A stretch of DNA of 64,000 nt from JABFXC01 sp045804265 (GTDB taxonomy: Bacteria; Gemmatimonadota; Gemmatimonadetes; Gemmatimonadales; Gemmatimonadaceae). This document shows, piece by piece, positions 36,101 to 44,017 of this stretch; the stretch's first letter is position 1; each line of letters begins with the position of its first letter. A model generated the notes under the pieces. The model worked only from the letters and a program-made list of their open reading frames with translations, was not told the origin of the DNA and did not search any database. Position numbers and translations under genes: made by a program. The stretch is from contig JBJMNK010000030.1 in the NCBI GenBank assembly GCA_045804265.1, positions 1-64,000 on the forward strand, given 5' to 3'.

Positions 36101-36535
36101 GCGTACACGTTCGCCACCAGCATCGTCAGGCAGAACGGCGACGGCTCGTTCACGCTGGTGCCGCTGCCTGCCGAAGCCCAGCGCGCGCCGGTGTACGGGA
36201 TCACCGCCGGCGATGTCGATCGCGATGGGAAGACCGACTTGCTGCTGGCCGGCAACTTCTCCGGCTTCAAGCCCGACATCGGCGGCGCATCGGGGAGCTA
36301 CGGCCTGTATCTGCGCGGCGACGGGAAGGGAAAGTTCAGCGCGGTGCCGGCGCGCGAGAGCGGCTTCTTCGTCCCTGGCGATGCGCGCGACATCGGCCGA
36401 GTCGAGACAGCAGATGGCGCGCTGTACATCGTGACGCGCAGCAACGCCCGGCCACTCGTCTTCCGCGTGACGCAGGCGCGCAGTGTCGCGCGTGCGAGCG
36501 GCGTCGCACGCGCGAACAGCGCTGCCGGCCGCTGA
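33110..36535 (+). CDS. CRTAC1-like FG-GAP/VCBS-repeat lipoprotein with ASPIC/UnbV domain (1)
   Basis: 1141 residues. Lipoprotein signal (LTMSIALTLSSC, lipid Cys22). Two beta-propeller blocks made of repeats with calcium-type loops such as DLTGDGLPE, DVNGDGRLD, DVDHDGRLD. Between them is an ASPIC/UnbV domain (about residues 535-610, FALGARVTIENGG to LTVYWPDGRW). Likely surface-exposed and calcium-stabilised, binding saccharide or partner proteins. It follows SusCD and is paralogous to the gene at 36995, with the same domain order. Confidence 0.92.
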   Translation: MTKSSSLVYGLTMSIALTLSSCTRSEHGAPAARSGSAPGVDGTLFTRMPSSYTGVAFENTVTETRDFNVFTYRNFYNGGGVAIGDLTGDGLPELLLTANQAGPKLYLNEGKFRFRDITEAAGVAVKGGWTTGVTFADVNGDGRLDIYICRAGQGEPSERRNLLFINEGRNADGIPTFSEEAEKYGIADDGYSTQAVFFDYDRDGKLDLYVINNSPRPVSSFGIRNTRSVRDRFGGARLYHNDGGHFTDVSAKAGIFGSEVGFGLGVAISDVNRDGWPDIYTSNDFFEQDYLYLNNHDGTFTESVARAMPYTSYFSMGLDIADIDNDGWPDIYTTDMLPEDDKRLKETSNFESWEVYQLKLANGYHAQFMRNMLQLNNGNGTFSDIGQMAGVARTDWSWSALIADLDQDGEKDIFVTNGLARDVTSQDYIAFLASNETMAAAMQGGKHVDFVALIKAMTSTLLPNYAFRNHGDRSFTNDAGAWGLATPSQSNGAAYGDLDGDGALDLVVNNINAEAFVYRNNDRALTRNHWLQVKLEGTGANRFALGARVTIENGGDEEVQELQPTRGFQSSVDYVLTFGLGAHDSVQSLTVYWPDGRWSEMHGLRADQRVTVRQDSAGRVIADRPFPVAPPFADVTTATGLPFVHHENDFVDFDRERLLPKLLSTQGPCIAVADVNGDGRDDIFVGGAKDQRGSLMLQQADGRFVEASQSAFEQDKASEDLGAVFFDADGDGDKDLYVVSGGSEFSEDSPALQDRLYLNDGKGNFTKASGALPAETISGSRVVAGDYDGDGDVDLFVGGRVVPWKYGIAPRSMLLRNDGHGHFSDVTAAIAPELAHIGMVTDAVWTDVDHDGRLDLVVVGEWMPITIFHNTGTRLQRLTVKGLEKSDGWWNRIIAGDFTGDGRTDFIVGNLGTNTRLQADAQHPVSMMVKDFLHDGFVEQVISTYINGKSYPLPLRDDLIKALPFMRARFPKYSDYAGKTTSEVFTSDELAGAVVKQAYTFATSIVRQNGDGSFTLVPLPAEAQRAPVYGITAGDVDRDGKTDLLLAGNFSGFKPDIGGASGSYGLYLRGDGKGKFSAVPARESGFFVPGDARDIGRVETADGALYIVTRSNARPLVFRVTQARSVARASGVARANSAAGR

Positions 36536-36537
36536 TT

Positions 36538-36996
36538 CTATTGACTCTTCTGCCGCTTGTTCGAGAGCTTGGTCTTGATGACGATCACGCCATTCCCGCC
36601 ACGCGAGCCGTACATCGTCATCGCCTCGGTATCCTTGAGGACCTTGATCGACTCGATGTCGTAGGGATTGACGTCGGGCATCTCTCCTTCGGGCCCTGCC
36701 TCGACGGCGAGTCCGTCCACGACGTAGAGCGGATTGTTGTTGCCGGAGATCGAAGTGGCGCCCCTGATCCGGATGGCGAGCCCGCCGGACGGGGTTCGCG
36801 ATACGGTGATGCCAGGGACTTTCGCCATGAGCTGCTGCTCGATCGAGCGCTCGGGCGAGGTGCGCATGTCCTCGGCGGTGACATCGGCGCCGCGCGGCGG
36901 CGGCGTCGTGCCGCTTGTCTTGGCGTTGTGCGAGCAGGCGGTGAGCAGGGTGGCGAGGATGCCGGCCTGCACGAGAACGTTCGAGGCGCTACGCAT
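36538..36996 (-). CDS. free-standing TonB-receptor plug-domain lipoprotein
   Basis: 152 residues. Lipoprotein signal (LVQAGILATLLTAC, lipid Cys21) followed by only a SusC-type plug domain: IRIRGATSISG, NPLYVVDGLAVEAG, VNPYDIESIKVLKD and YGSRGGNGVIVIKTK align with the plug of the SusC gene at 28260. There is no barrel, and the gene ends cleanly, so it is not simply truncated by the window. GGAG before the ATG supports translation. It may modulate or mimic SusC plugs, or bind TonB. It lies between the two CRTAC1-like genes on the opposite strand, with its start codon overlapping that of the next gene. Confidence 0.85.
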   Translation of the reverse strand: MRSASNVLVQAGILATLLTACSHNAKTSGTTPPPRGADVTAEDMRTSPERSIEQQLMAKVPGITVSRTPSGGLAIRIRGATSISGNNNPLYVVDGLAVEAGPEGEMPDVNPYDIESIKVLKDTEAMTMYGSRGGNGVIVIKTKLSNKRQKSQ

Positions 36997-39900
36997 GATT
37001 GCTCCGCGGTCGAAGTTTATTAGCGCCGCTGCGCTCTGCGCAGTCGTCGCGTGCGGCCGTCAGGCACCGCAGGGACCTCCGCTGTTCGAGCTCCTCGCGC
37101 CGGCGTTCACCGGCGTGACGTTCTCGAACGACCTGCCGGAAAATCCCGGGTTCAACATCCTCAACTACCTCTACTACTACAACGGTGCGGGAGTCGCGGT
37201 CGGTGACGTGAACAACGACGGGCTCCCCGACCTCTACTTCACCTCCAATCTGCAGCACAATCGGCTGTACCTCAACAAGGGGAACTACAAATTCGAGGAC
37301 GTCACCGCCAGGGCGGGGGTCGAAGGGGCTGGCGGTTGGACCACCGGCGTGACGATGGCCGACGTGAATGGAGACGGGTGGGTCGACATCTACGTCTCGG
37401 GGATCGACTACCTGCAGATGCACGGTCATAACGTCCTGTACATCAACAACCGCGACGGGACGTTCACCGACCGCACGAAGGAATACGGGCTCGATTTCGC
37501 CGGCTACTCGACGCAGGCCGTCTTCTTCGACTACGATGGCGATGGTGACCTCGACATGTACCTGCTGAACCAGTCGGTCCGCACCGCACTGACCATCGGG
37601 CGCGGGCCGATGCGCGAGAACCGCGATCCGCTGGCCGGCGACCGGCTCTATCGCAACGACGGCGGACACTTCACCGACGTCAGCGCGCAGGCCGGGATCC
37701 ACGGCGGCGGCGAAGCATCGGGGCTCGGCGTCGTGGTGAGCGACGTGAACTTCGATGGGTGCCCCGACATCTACGTCGCCAACGACTTCCAGGAAGACGA
37801 TTTCCTGTACGTCAACAACTGCGACGGAACGTTCACCGAGCGACTGGGGCGAGCGACCGGGCACACCAGCCGGTTCTCGATGGGCGTGGACGCGGCCGAC
37901 ATGAACAACGATGGCCGACCGGACATCGTCGTCGCCGACATGCTTCCCGATCGCGAGGAGATCCGCAAGTCGTCGGCGAGCATGGAGTCGTTCGAGCTGT
38001 TCAACATGAAGGTGCGGGCCGGATACCATCCGCAGTACGAGCGGAACACGCTGCAGCTCAATCGCGGGCTGGGGCGATTCAGCGAGATCGGGTATCTCGC
38101 GGGGATCGAGGCCACCGACTGGAGCTGGGCGCCGCTGTTCGCTGACTTCGACAACGACGGACGCAAGGACCTGTTCATCACGAACGGCATCTACCGCAGG
38201 CCTAACGATCTCGATTACATCGAGACGGTGGGCAACGCGGCCACGCAGCGCTCGCTGGCGCAGGGGATCACCGAGCAGAACCTCCCGCTCGTGAAGCAGA
38301 TGCCGCACCGGCCGCAGCCGAATCACGCCTTTCACAACAACGGCGACCTGACGTTCAGCGAGAGCGGGGCGGCGTGGGGGCTGGCGCAGCCCGGCTTCTC
38401 CAACGGCGCGGCGTACGTGGACCTGAACAACAGCGGCGCGCTCGACCTCGTGGTGAACAACATCAACGCGCCCGCGTCGATCTACCGCAACCGGGCGCGC
38501 GAGCTCGGTCACAGGTCGTACCTGACGGTCGCGCTGAAGGGAGACGGCGCGAACAGCGCGGGAGTTGGCGCGAAGGTGATCGTCGTTGCCGGTGGCGTGC
38601 GACAGCTGCTCGAGCAGAGCCCGACCCGCGGCTTCGAGTCGTCGGTGGACCCGCGACTGCACTTCGGGCTCGACACCGCTGCGCGCGTCGACTCGCTGAC
38701 GGTCATCTGGCCGGATCGCCGGTTCCAGCTGCTGACCAACGTGAAGGTGAACCAGCTCCTCGTGCTCGCGCAGTCGGCGGCGAGCGGCCGTTATGACTAC
38801 CAGCGCCCGATGCCGGCGGCGCCGTTGTTCGAGGATGTCACGTCGCGGATCGCGATTCCGTATCGGCACGTCGAGAACCCGTTCCTCGACACCGATCGCG
38901 AGCCGCTGCTGACGCAGCTCCTCTCGAGGGAGGGACCGGCGCTGGCGGTAGCGGACGTGAACGGCGATGGGCTCGACGACATCTATGCCGGGGGCGCGAA
39001 GTGGCAGGCGGGGAAGCTGGTGCTGCAGCAGCCCAACGGCACCTTCGTCGCCGCGAGCGGGAAGACCTTCGCGGCCGACAGCATGAGCGAGGATGTGGCC
39101 GCGGCATTCTTCGACGCGAACGGCGACGGGCGTCCCGACCTCTACGTCGCCTCGGGGGGGAACGAGTTCAGCGGGCGGAGCGACGCACTGCGGGATCGGC
39201 TCTACATCAACGACGGAAACGGAACGTTCCATCGCGCGACCGACGCGCTTCCCGAGCTGTTCGACAACAGCTCGTGTGTCGTCCCCGGTGACTTCGACGG
39301 TGACGGCGACATCGACCTCTTCGTGGGGAGTCGCGTCGTGCCGCAGCAGTACGGCCTCACGCCGCCGAGCCATCTGCTCGAGAACGACGGGACCGGCCAC
39401 TTCACCGACGTGACAGCGCGCCGCTCGGACGCGATCGAGAACGCGGGGATGGTCACCGATGCGGCGTGGGTGGACTACGACGGGGACGGAAAGCTCGACC
39501 TCATCATCACCGGCGAGTGGATGCCGGTGAAGGTGCTGCATCAGGAGAACGGGCGCTTCGTCGACCGCACTGCGGCGGCCGGGCTGGCGGCGCACGACGG
39601 GTGGTGGAGCGCGATCGCCGTCGCCGACCTCAATGGCGACGGCAAACCCGACCTCGTGCTCGGCAACGTCGGGCTCAATTCCATGATACGCGCGACACAG
39701 AACGAACCGGCCCGGCTCTTCGTCGGCGACTTCGCCGAGAACGGCTCGGTCGAGCAGCTGCTCACTTTTTACCGCAATGGGGTGAGCTCGACGCTGGCGG
39801 GGCGGGAAGAGATCCTCAGCGCGCTTCCGGCGCTGCGCCCGCGGTTCCCGACGTATGCGTCGTTCGCGACGGCGCGGCTCGAGGACATCGTCCCGCCACC

Positions 39901-40369
39901 GGCGCTCGCCCGGGCGACCGTCAGGCAGGTACGGGATCTCGCAACGTCGGTCGCGCTGAACAACGGGGACGGGACGTTCACGATCCGTGCGCTCCCGGTC
40001 GAGGCGCAGTTCGCGCCGGTGCGAGCTGCGCTCGCACATGACTTCGACGGCGATGGCCACACTGACCTCCTGCTCGCCGGGAACTTCTTCGCCGTCGCTC
40101 CGGTGATCGGCCGTTATGACGCGAGCTACGGGCTGTTCCTGCGCGGCGTCGGTGGCGGGCGATTCGTTGCCGCAGACATGGCGGAGAGCGGGGTGGCCCT
40201 CGACGGCGAGGTCCGTCACCTGGCCGAGCTCCGTGCGGCGAACGGAGATCGGCTCATCGTAGCTGCGAGAAACGACACCACGCTGCAGATTCTACGCGCG
40301 CCGCAGATCGCGGGGCGCGCGGCACAAAGCGCCACACGAAGCGCGGGACCCGCGGTCACGACTCACTGA
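36995..40369 (+). CDS. CRTAC1-like FG-GAP/VCBS-repeat lipoprotein with ASPIC/UnbV domain (2)
   Basis: 1124 residues from the ATG at 36995, where a lipoprotein signal begins (FISAAALCAVVAC, lipid Cys20) with GAGG 8 bases ahead. The frame is open further upstream, but only antisense to the plug gene. The domain order is the same as the gene at 33110: propeller repeats (DVNNDGLPD, DYDGDGDLD), ASPIC/UnbV (VGAKVIVVAGG to LTVIWPDRRF), then more repeats. The pair arose by duplication. Its start codon overlaps that of the divergent plug gene, so its promoter must lie inside that gene. Confidence 0.92.
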   Translation: MIAPRSKFISAAALCAVVACGRQAPQGPPLFELLAPAFTGVTFSNDLPENPGFNILNYLYYYNGAGVAVGDVNNDGLPDLYFTSNLQHNRLYLNKGNYKFEDVTARAGVEGAGGWTTGVTMADVNGDGWVDIYVSGIDYLQMHGHNVLYINNRDGTFTDRTKEYGLDFAGYSTQAVFFDYDGDGDLDMYLLNQSVRTALTIGRGPMRENRDPLAGDRLYRNDGGHFTDVSAQAGIHGGGEASGLGVVVSDVNFDGCPDIYVANDFQEDDFLYVNNCDGTFTERLGRATGHTSRFSMGVDAADMNNDGRPDIVVADMLPDREEIRKSSASMESFELFNMKVRAGYHPQYERNTLQLNRGLGRFSEIGYLAGIEATDWSWAPLFADFDNDGRKDLFITNGIYRRPNDLDYIETVGNAATQRSLAQGITEQNLPLVKQMPHRPQPNHAFHNNGDLTFSESGAAWGLAQPGFSNGAAYVDLNNSGALDLVVNNINAPASIYRNRARELGHRSYLTVALKGDGANSAGVGAKVIVVAGGVRQLLEQSPTRGFESSVDPRLHFGLDTAARVDSLTVIWPDRRFQLLTNVKVNQLLVLAQSAASGRYDYQRPMPAAPLFEDVTSRIAIPYRHVENPFLDTDREPLLTQLLSREGPALAVADVNGDGLDDIYAGGAKWQAGKLVLQQPNGTFVAASGKTFAADSMSEDVAAAFFDANGDGRPDLYVASGGNEFSGRSDALRDRLYINDGNGTFHRATDALPELFDNSSCVVPGDFDGDGDIDLFVGSRVVPQQYGLTPPSHLLENDGTGHFTDVTARRSDAIENAGMVTDAAWVDYDGDGKLDLIITGEWMPVKVLHQENGRFVDRTAAAGLAAHDGWWSAIAVADLNGDGKPDLVLGNVGLNSMIRATQNEPARLFVGDFAENGSVEQLLTFYRNGVSSTLAGREEILSALPALRPRFPTYASFATARLEDIVPPPALARATVRQVRDLATSVALNNGDGTFTIRALPVEAQFAPVRAALAHDFDGDGHTDLLLAGNFFAVAPVIGRYDASYGLFLRGVGGGRFVAADMAESGVALDGEVRHLAELRAANGDRLIVAARNDTTLQILRAPQIAGRAAQSATRSAGPAVTTH

Positions 40370-40415
40370 CGCTCTCGACACTCCACGCACCTTCACCGCC
40401 TAACGCCGACAACCG

Positions 40416-42086
40416 ATGCCGATTCATTCACGCCGCCTTGCCGCGCCCGCGATCGCATTGCTCGGTGTCCTCGCCGGTGCGGGTTGCCGCAGCGCCGTTC
40501 CTGCCGCGACGGGAACCGCCGCGGTCACGACCGGGCATTTTGCCGCGGATTCGCTCTACGATCCGTCGCGCGATCTCGGACCGCTCTTTCACGACGTGCA
40601 GATGGCGGCGGTCTTTCCCGACTCGAAGACGTTCGTCGACGCGCGACCACTCGATGCGCCGGCGGTCGTCGCGGCCCGCTACGTCGCGGCCAGGGACAGC
40701 GCCGGCTTCGACCTGAAGGCCTTCGTCGCGCGGAACTTCGAGGCGCCGAAGCTGGCCGGCGGTGATTTCACCACCGACACGACGCGGACGATGGAAGAGC
40801 ACATCCGCGAGCTCTGGCCGGTGCTGACGCGCCACGCCGACACGCCCGATCCGCGCTCGTCGCTGGTACCGCTGCCTAACGCGTACGTCGTGCCCGGTGG
40901 CCGCTTCCGCGAGGTCTACTACTGGGACTCGTACTTCACGATGCTCGGCCTCGTCGAGAGCGGGCGGACGGACCTCGTCCACAACATGCTCGACAACTTC
41001 GCGCACCTCATCACCACCGTCGGGCACATCCCGAACGGCAATCGCACCTACTACCTCGGCCGGAGCCAGCCGCCGTACTTCGCGGCGATGGTGGACCTCT
41101 ACGCCGGTGCGACCGACACGACCCAGGTGCTGCCGTACCTCGCCGCGCTCGAGGCCGAGCACGACTTCTGGATGGATGGCGCGTCGCGGGTCGGCGCGGG
41201 CCAGGCGTATCGCCGGGTGGTGCGGCTGCCTGACGGTTCCATGCTCAATCGCTACTGGGACGATCGCCCGTATCCGCGCCCCGAGGCATACAAGGAGGAC
41301 TACCGCCTGGCGCAGACGCTCCCCGCCGAGCGACGGGAAGCGATGTACCGGAACTTCCGGGCAACGGCCGAGAGCGGGTGGGATTTCTCGTCGCGATGGA
41401 TGCGTGACACGACTGACCTCCGCTCGCTCGAGACGATCGACCTCGCGCCGGTCGATCTCAACACGCTGATGTGGAATCTCGAGCGCACGATCGCCGCGCT
41501 GCGGACATTCCGGCATGCGGCCGGCGACGCGGCGGTGGCGGGGCGCTATCGCCAGATGGCGGACGAGCGAAAGCGTGCGCTGCTCGCGGCGAGCTACGAC
41601 CCGGCTGGGGGATTCTTCTTCGACGTGCGCTGGAAGACGGGTGCGCGGGTGAGCGACCGGCCGTCGCTGGCGGCGGCGGAGCCGCTGTATTTCGGGATCG
41701 CCACGCCGGAACAGGGGCGGGCGACCGCGGCGCGGCTCGAGCGCGACTTCCTCAAACCGGGCGGCTTCCTCACGACGCTGATCGCGACCGGGCAGCAGTG
41801 GGACGCGCCTAACGGCTGGCCGCCGCTCGAGTGGCTGACGATGGAGGGAGTGCGGCGCTACGGGCGCGCCGACCTCGCTGACCAGGCGCGCGGGCGCTGG
41901 CTCGCGCTCAACCGGCGCGTCTACCAGCAGACGGGCAAGATGACGGAGAAGTACGATGTGAGCGACCTGCAGCGGAAGGCGGGGGGCGGCGAGTACCCGA
42001 ACCAGGATGGCTTCGGCTGGTCGAACGGCGTCGCGCTCACGCTGTCGTCGCAGGTGCAGGGGACGGCGAAAGTGACTCCTCCGTGA
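40416..42086 (+). CDS. treA: GH37 trehalase, lipoprotein
   Basis: 556 residues with a lipoprotein signal (IALLGVLAGAGC, lipid Cys24). Both trehalase signatures are present: PGGRFREVYYWDSYF and QWDAPNGWPP. An Asp in ESGWDFSSRW and Glu/Asp near the C terminus (EKYDVSD) fit the catalytic acid and base. It splits trehalose into two glucose molecules in the periplasm or at the surface. It ends the co-directional run that begins with SusC, making trehalose or a trehalose-containing glycan a candidate substrate of the locus. Confidence 0.93.
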   Translation: MPIHSRRLAAPAIALLGVLAGAGCRSAVPAATGTAAVTTGHFAADSLYDPSRDLGPLFHDVQMAAVFPDSKTFVDARPLDAPAVVAARYVAARDSAGFDLKAFVARNFEAPKLAGGDFTTDTTRTMEEHIRELWPVLTRHADTPDPRSSLVPLPNAYVVPGGRFREVYYWDSYFTMLGLVESGRTDLVHNMLDNFAHLITTVGHIPNGNRTYYLGRSQPPYFAAMVDLYAGATDTTQVLPYLAALEAEHDFWMDGASRVGAGQAYRRVVRLPDGSMLNRYWDDRPYPRPEAYKEDYRLAQTLPAERREAMYRNFRATAESGWDFSSRWMRDTTDLRSLETIDLAPVDLNTLMWNLERTIAALRTFRHAAGDAAVAGRYRQMADERKRALLAASYDPAGGFFFDVRWKTGARVSDRPSLAAAEPLYFGIATPEQGRATAARLERDFLKPGGFLTTLIATGQQWDAPNGWPPLEWLTMEGVRRYGRADLADQARGRWLALNRRVYQQTGKMTEKYDVSDLQRKAGGGEYPNQDGFGWSNGVALTLSSQVQGTAKVTPP

Positions 42087-42114
42087 GGGAGCTGCCCAGC
42101 AACGCTCAGCGAAC

Positions 42115-42158
42115 CGTTAGGCGCCTGACCCCTGACCCCTGACCCCTGACCCCTAACG
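42115..42158. terminator. inverted CGTTAGG/CCTAACG pair enclosing a tandem repeat
   Basis: CGTTAGG (42115-42121) and CCTAACG (42152-42158) flank four exact tandem copies of CCTGACC (42124-42151). The element lies between the convergent stops of the trehalase and the AhpD-like gene and contains the TAG stop of the latter. The tandem unit differs from CCTAACG by two bases, so it may have grown from the word itself. Confidence 0.65.
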
Positions 42159-42767
42159 CGCGCCCGGGGTGTCGGCCGGGGCGTAGCCGTCGGTGGCGAG
42201 GCGGATCCCCGATAGCTCGTAGCCGCGGGCGGAGAGATCGTGCACCCCGGTCGCGTCGATCCATGTGTTGTAGAACTGGAAGAGCGCGCAGACGGTGATC
42301 GCGTCGTAGAGCGCGTCGTCGGACCAGCCGGCGGTGCGAACCTGATTGACGTCAGCCTGGGTGATCGACAGCGAGTCGTGGACGGTCTTGCGGATGAACG
42401 CGTAGAGGGCGCGATCCTTCTCCGCGATCGGCGCGGTGTCGAGATCGGTGAGCACGGCCTGCACCAGCTCCTTGTCGCCCAGCAGCTCCGCCGCGACCGC
42501 GGCGTGGGAGCCGATTCAGAAGAGGCACTGATTGAGCTTGGACGTCAGCGCGGCGATGAGCTCGCGCTGTCCGGGCAGGAGCTCCGATGGCCCCCGCATC
42601 ACGCCCTGGGTGAAGCGCGCGAGGTGGTCGGTGCGCGCCGGCTTGAAGGCGAAGAGGTGCATGATCTGCGGGACCGGCTGGCCGGCGGCGCGCATCCGGC
42701 GGATCGCCTGGCCGCGGGGGCAGTCGGAATCGTGCGCTTCGACGTCCTTCAGGTACATCGGATCCAT
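42153..42767 (-). CDS. AhpD-like peroxidase-related selenoprotein (in-frame UGA)
   Basis: 204 residues if the TGA at 42518-42516 is read as selenocysteine. Upstream and downstream parts stay in one frame and both belong to the carboxymuconolactone decarboxylase/AhpD family: residues 1-83 end in SKLNQCLF, and residues 85-204 continue IGSHAAVAAELLGD. The joined motif is Glu69-x11-Cys81-x2-Sec84-x3-His88, exactly the AhpD active-site pattern with Sec for the second Cys. A GC-rich hairpin with a GGUC loop follows the UGA at the distance seen in E. coli fdhF. Expected to reduce peroxides through a Cys-Sec pair. The start is the ATG at 42767 after GAGG. Last gene of the GH31-GH130 run. Alternative: a nonsense mutation, which the hairpin argues against. 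Confidence 0.85.
42485..42511 (-). promoter_or_regulatory. bacterial SECIS-like hairpin after the UGA codon
   Basis: On the minus strand, CGCCGC and GCGGCG make a 6-base-pair upper stem closed by the apical loop GGTC, beginning 11 bases after the TGA (loop begins at base 18). Below a CCA bulge on the 5' side, GCTC pairs with GAGC. A bulged stem with a GGUC loop 17-18 bases after UGA is the SelB-binding form known from fdhF mRNA. Confidence 0.8.
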
Positions 42768-42835
42768 GACACCTCGCGGGAGTGGGCCGTGCTGCCCCAA
42801 ATCTGGCGTCTCCCGGCGAAACACGCCACGATCGC

Positions 42836-44017
42836 CTATCGGTGCGGCGACGGGGTCTTCGGGTCCCAGATGGCAACGCCGACCCGGGAATCGGCGGTGC
42901 CATAGTAGAGCAGCCAACGCCCGTTGAAGGGAACGAGTCCCTCGCAGAAGGTGGTGCCGTCCCTGTACTGCCCCGTCTTCTCGTACGCCTCGGTCGGGCG
43001 AATGAACGGGACGGGTGAGCGATCGAGCAGCTTCACCGGATTCTTCGCGTCGAAGAGCGCCTGCCCGCCGGTGTACATGCGCTCGGCGATTCCGGGATCG
43101 CCATATCGCCCCGCGTTCCCCGCGTTGTAGATGACGACGATCCCGCGCTCGGTGAGGATCGCCGGCGGTCCGCCTTCGACGAGCCACGAGTCGAAGTAGC
43201 CCGGACGCGGCGAGAGCACCTTCACCGGCTTTCCGTTCGCGTCCTCGAGCGGCGCCCAGTCTACCAGGTTGTCCGATGTCGCGATCATGATATCGGGGAC
43301 GCCGAAGTACATCCAGTATTTCCCGTTCACCTTCGTCGCCACCAGCCGGTTGCCGACGACGCGGGTGAGGATCGCGCCCGACTTGTGATCCAGGTTCCGA
43401 TACTTGTGCGCGGTGTCGAAGCGCGCGAGCGCGGGGCCATGCTTCGTCCAGCTGACGAGATCCGTCGACGTCGCGACCGCGAGGCGCGGCACGTCGCGAT
43501 TCCACTGCGTGTAGGTGAGCACGTAGCGCCCGTCCTCGCTCTCGACGATGCGCGGGTCCTCGACGCCGCCCGGCCATTCCCACTTCGCCTGGAGATCCTT
43601 GTCGGGGTAAAGCACCGGCGTGGCGCGGCGGGTGAAGCGCAATCCGTCGCCGCTCTCGGCGAGCCCGAGCCTCGAGGTATGCTGGCCAATCTCCATTGCG
43701 CCGGACGCGTCCTCGGCGCGATAGAGCACGAACACCTTTCCCCCGCGGACGACGGCGGCGGGGTTGAAGGTCGCGTACTCCTCCCAGTGGACGGTGCTGT
43801 CGTTCATTGGCGAGCGAAACACCGACGCCGCGTCAGGCACGAGCACCGGGTTGGACGCGAGGGGCTTGGTGAACGGCCCGAACATCCAGCTCCGGTCCTG
43901 CGCGCTCGCCGGTGCGGCGAAAACGGCGGCGAGGAGCGCCACGGCGGCCAGCGCGTTAGGCGCGCGGGGCATCATCGCGTCAGACACTCCATGCACCAGC
44001 GTGCGGACGCGATCCAT
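42836..44017 (-). CDS. exported GH130-family glycoside phosphorylase/hydrolase
   Basis: 393 residues. Signal peptide (ALAAVALLAAVFAAPASAQ), then a five-bladed propeller. The family hallmark GGVEDPRIVE carries the catalytic Asp, and NPVLVP, YATFNPAAVV, YRAEDASG and EGLVPFNGRWLLYYGTADSRVGVA are typical of GH130 mannoside-acting enzymes. Export argues for hydrolysis rather than phosphorolysis, since phosphate-dependent members are usually cytoplasmic; this is inference. The ATG overlaps the TGA of the preceding lipoprotein gene, and the start is set by that coupling and the signal peptide. Confidence 0.85.
   Translation of the reverse strand: MDRVRTLVHGVSDAMMPRAPNALAAVALLAAVFAAPASAQDRSWMFGPFTKPLASNPVLVPDAASVFRSPMNDSTVHWEEYATFNPAAVVRGGKVFVLYRAEDASGAMEIGQHTSRLGLAESGDGLRFTRRATPVLYPDKDLQAKWEWPGGVEDPRIVESEDGRYVLTYTQWNRDVPRLAVATSTDLVSWTKHGPALARFDTAHKYRNLDHKSGAILTRVVGNRLVATKVNGKYWMYFGVPDIMIATSDNLVDWAPLEDANGKPVKVLSPRPGYFDSWLVEGGPPAILTERGIVVIYNAGNAGRYGDPGIAERMYTGGQALFDAKNPVKLLDRSPVPFIRPTEAYEKTGQYRDGTTFCEGLVPFNGRWLLYYGTADSRVGVAIWDPKTPSPHR

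Noticed and set aside
36989..40219. 1076-codon open frame on the minus strand
   Set aside because: It is antisense to the CRTAC1-like gene; GC-rich third positions and GAC/GGC repeats keep the opposite frame open. The product is Arg/Asp/Val-rich low complexity without a fold.
42124..42151. CRISPR-like array (CCTGACC repeats)
   Set aside because: Units are 7 bases with no spacers; a simple tandem repeat inside a terminator.
42464..42520. Frameshift or pseudogene at the AhpD-like gene
   Set aside because: There is no frame change, only one TGA, located exactly at the active-site residue and followed by a SECIS-like hairpin. Selenocysteine explains this better.
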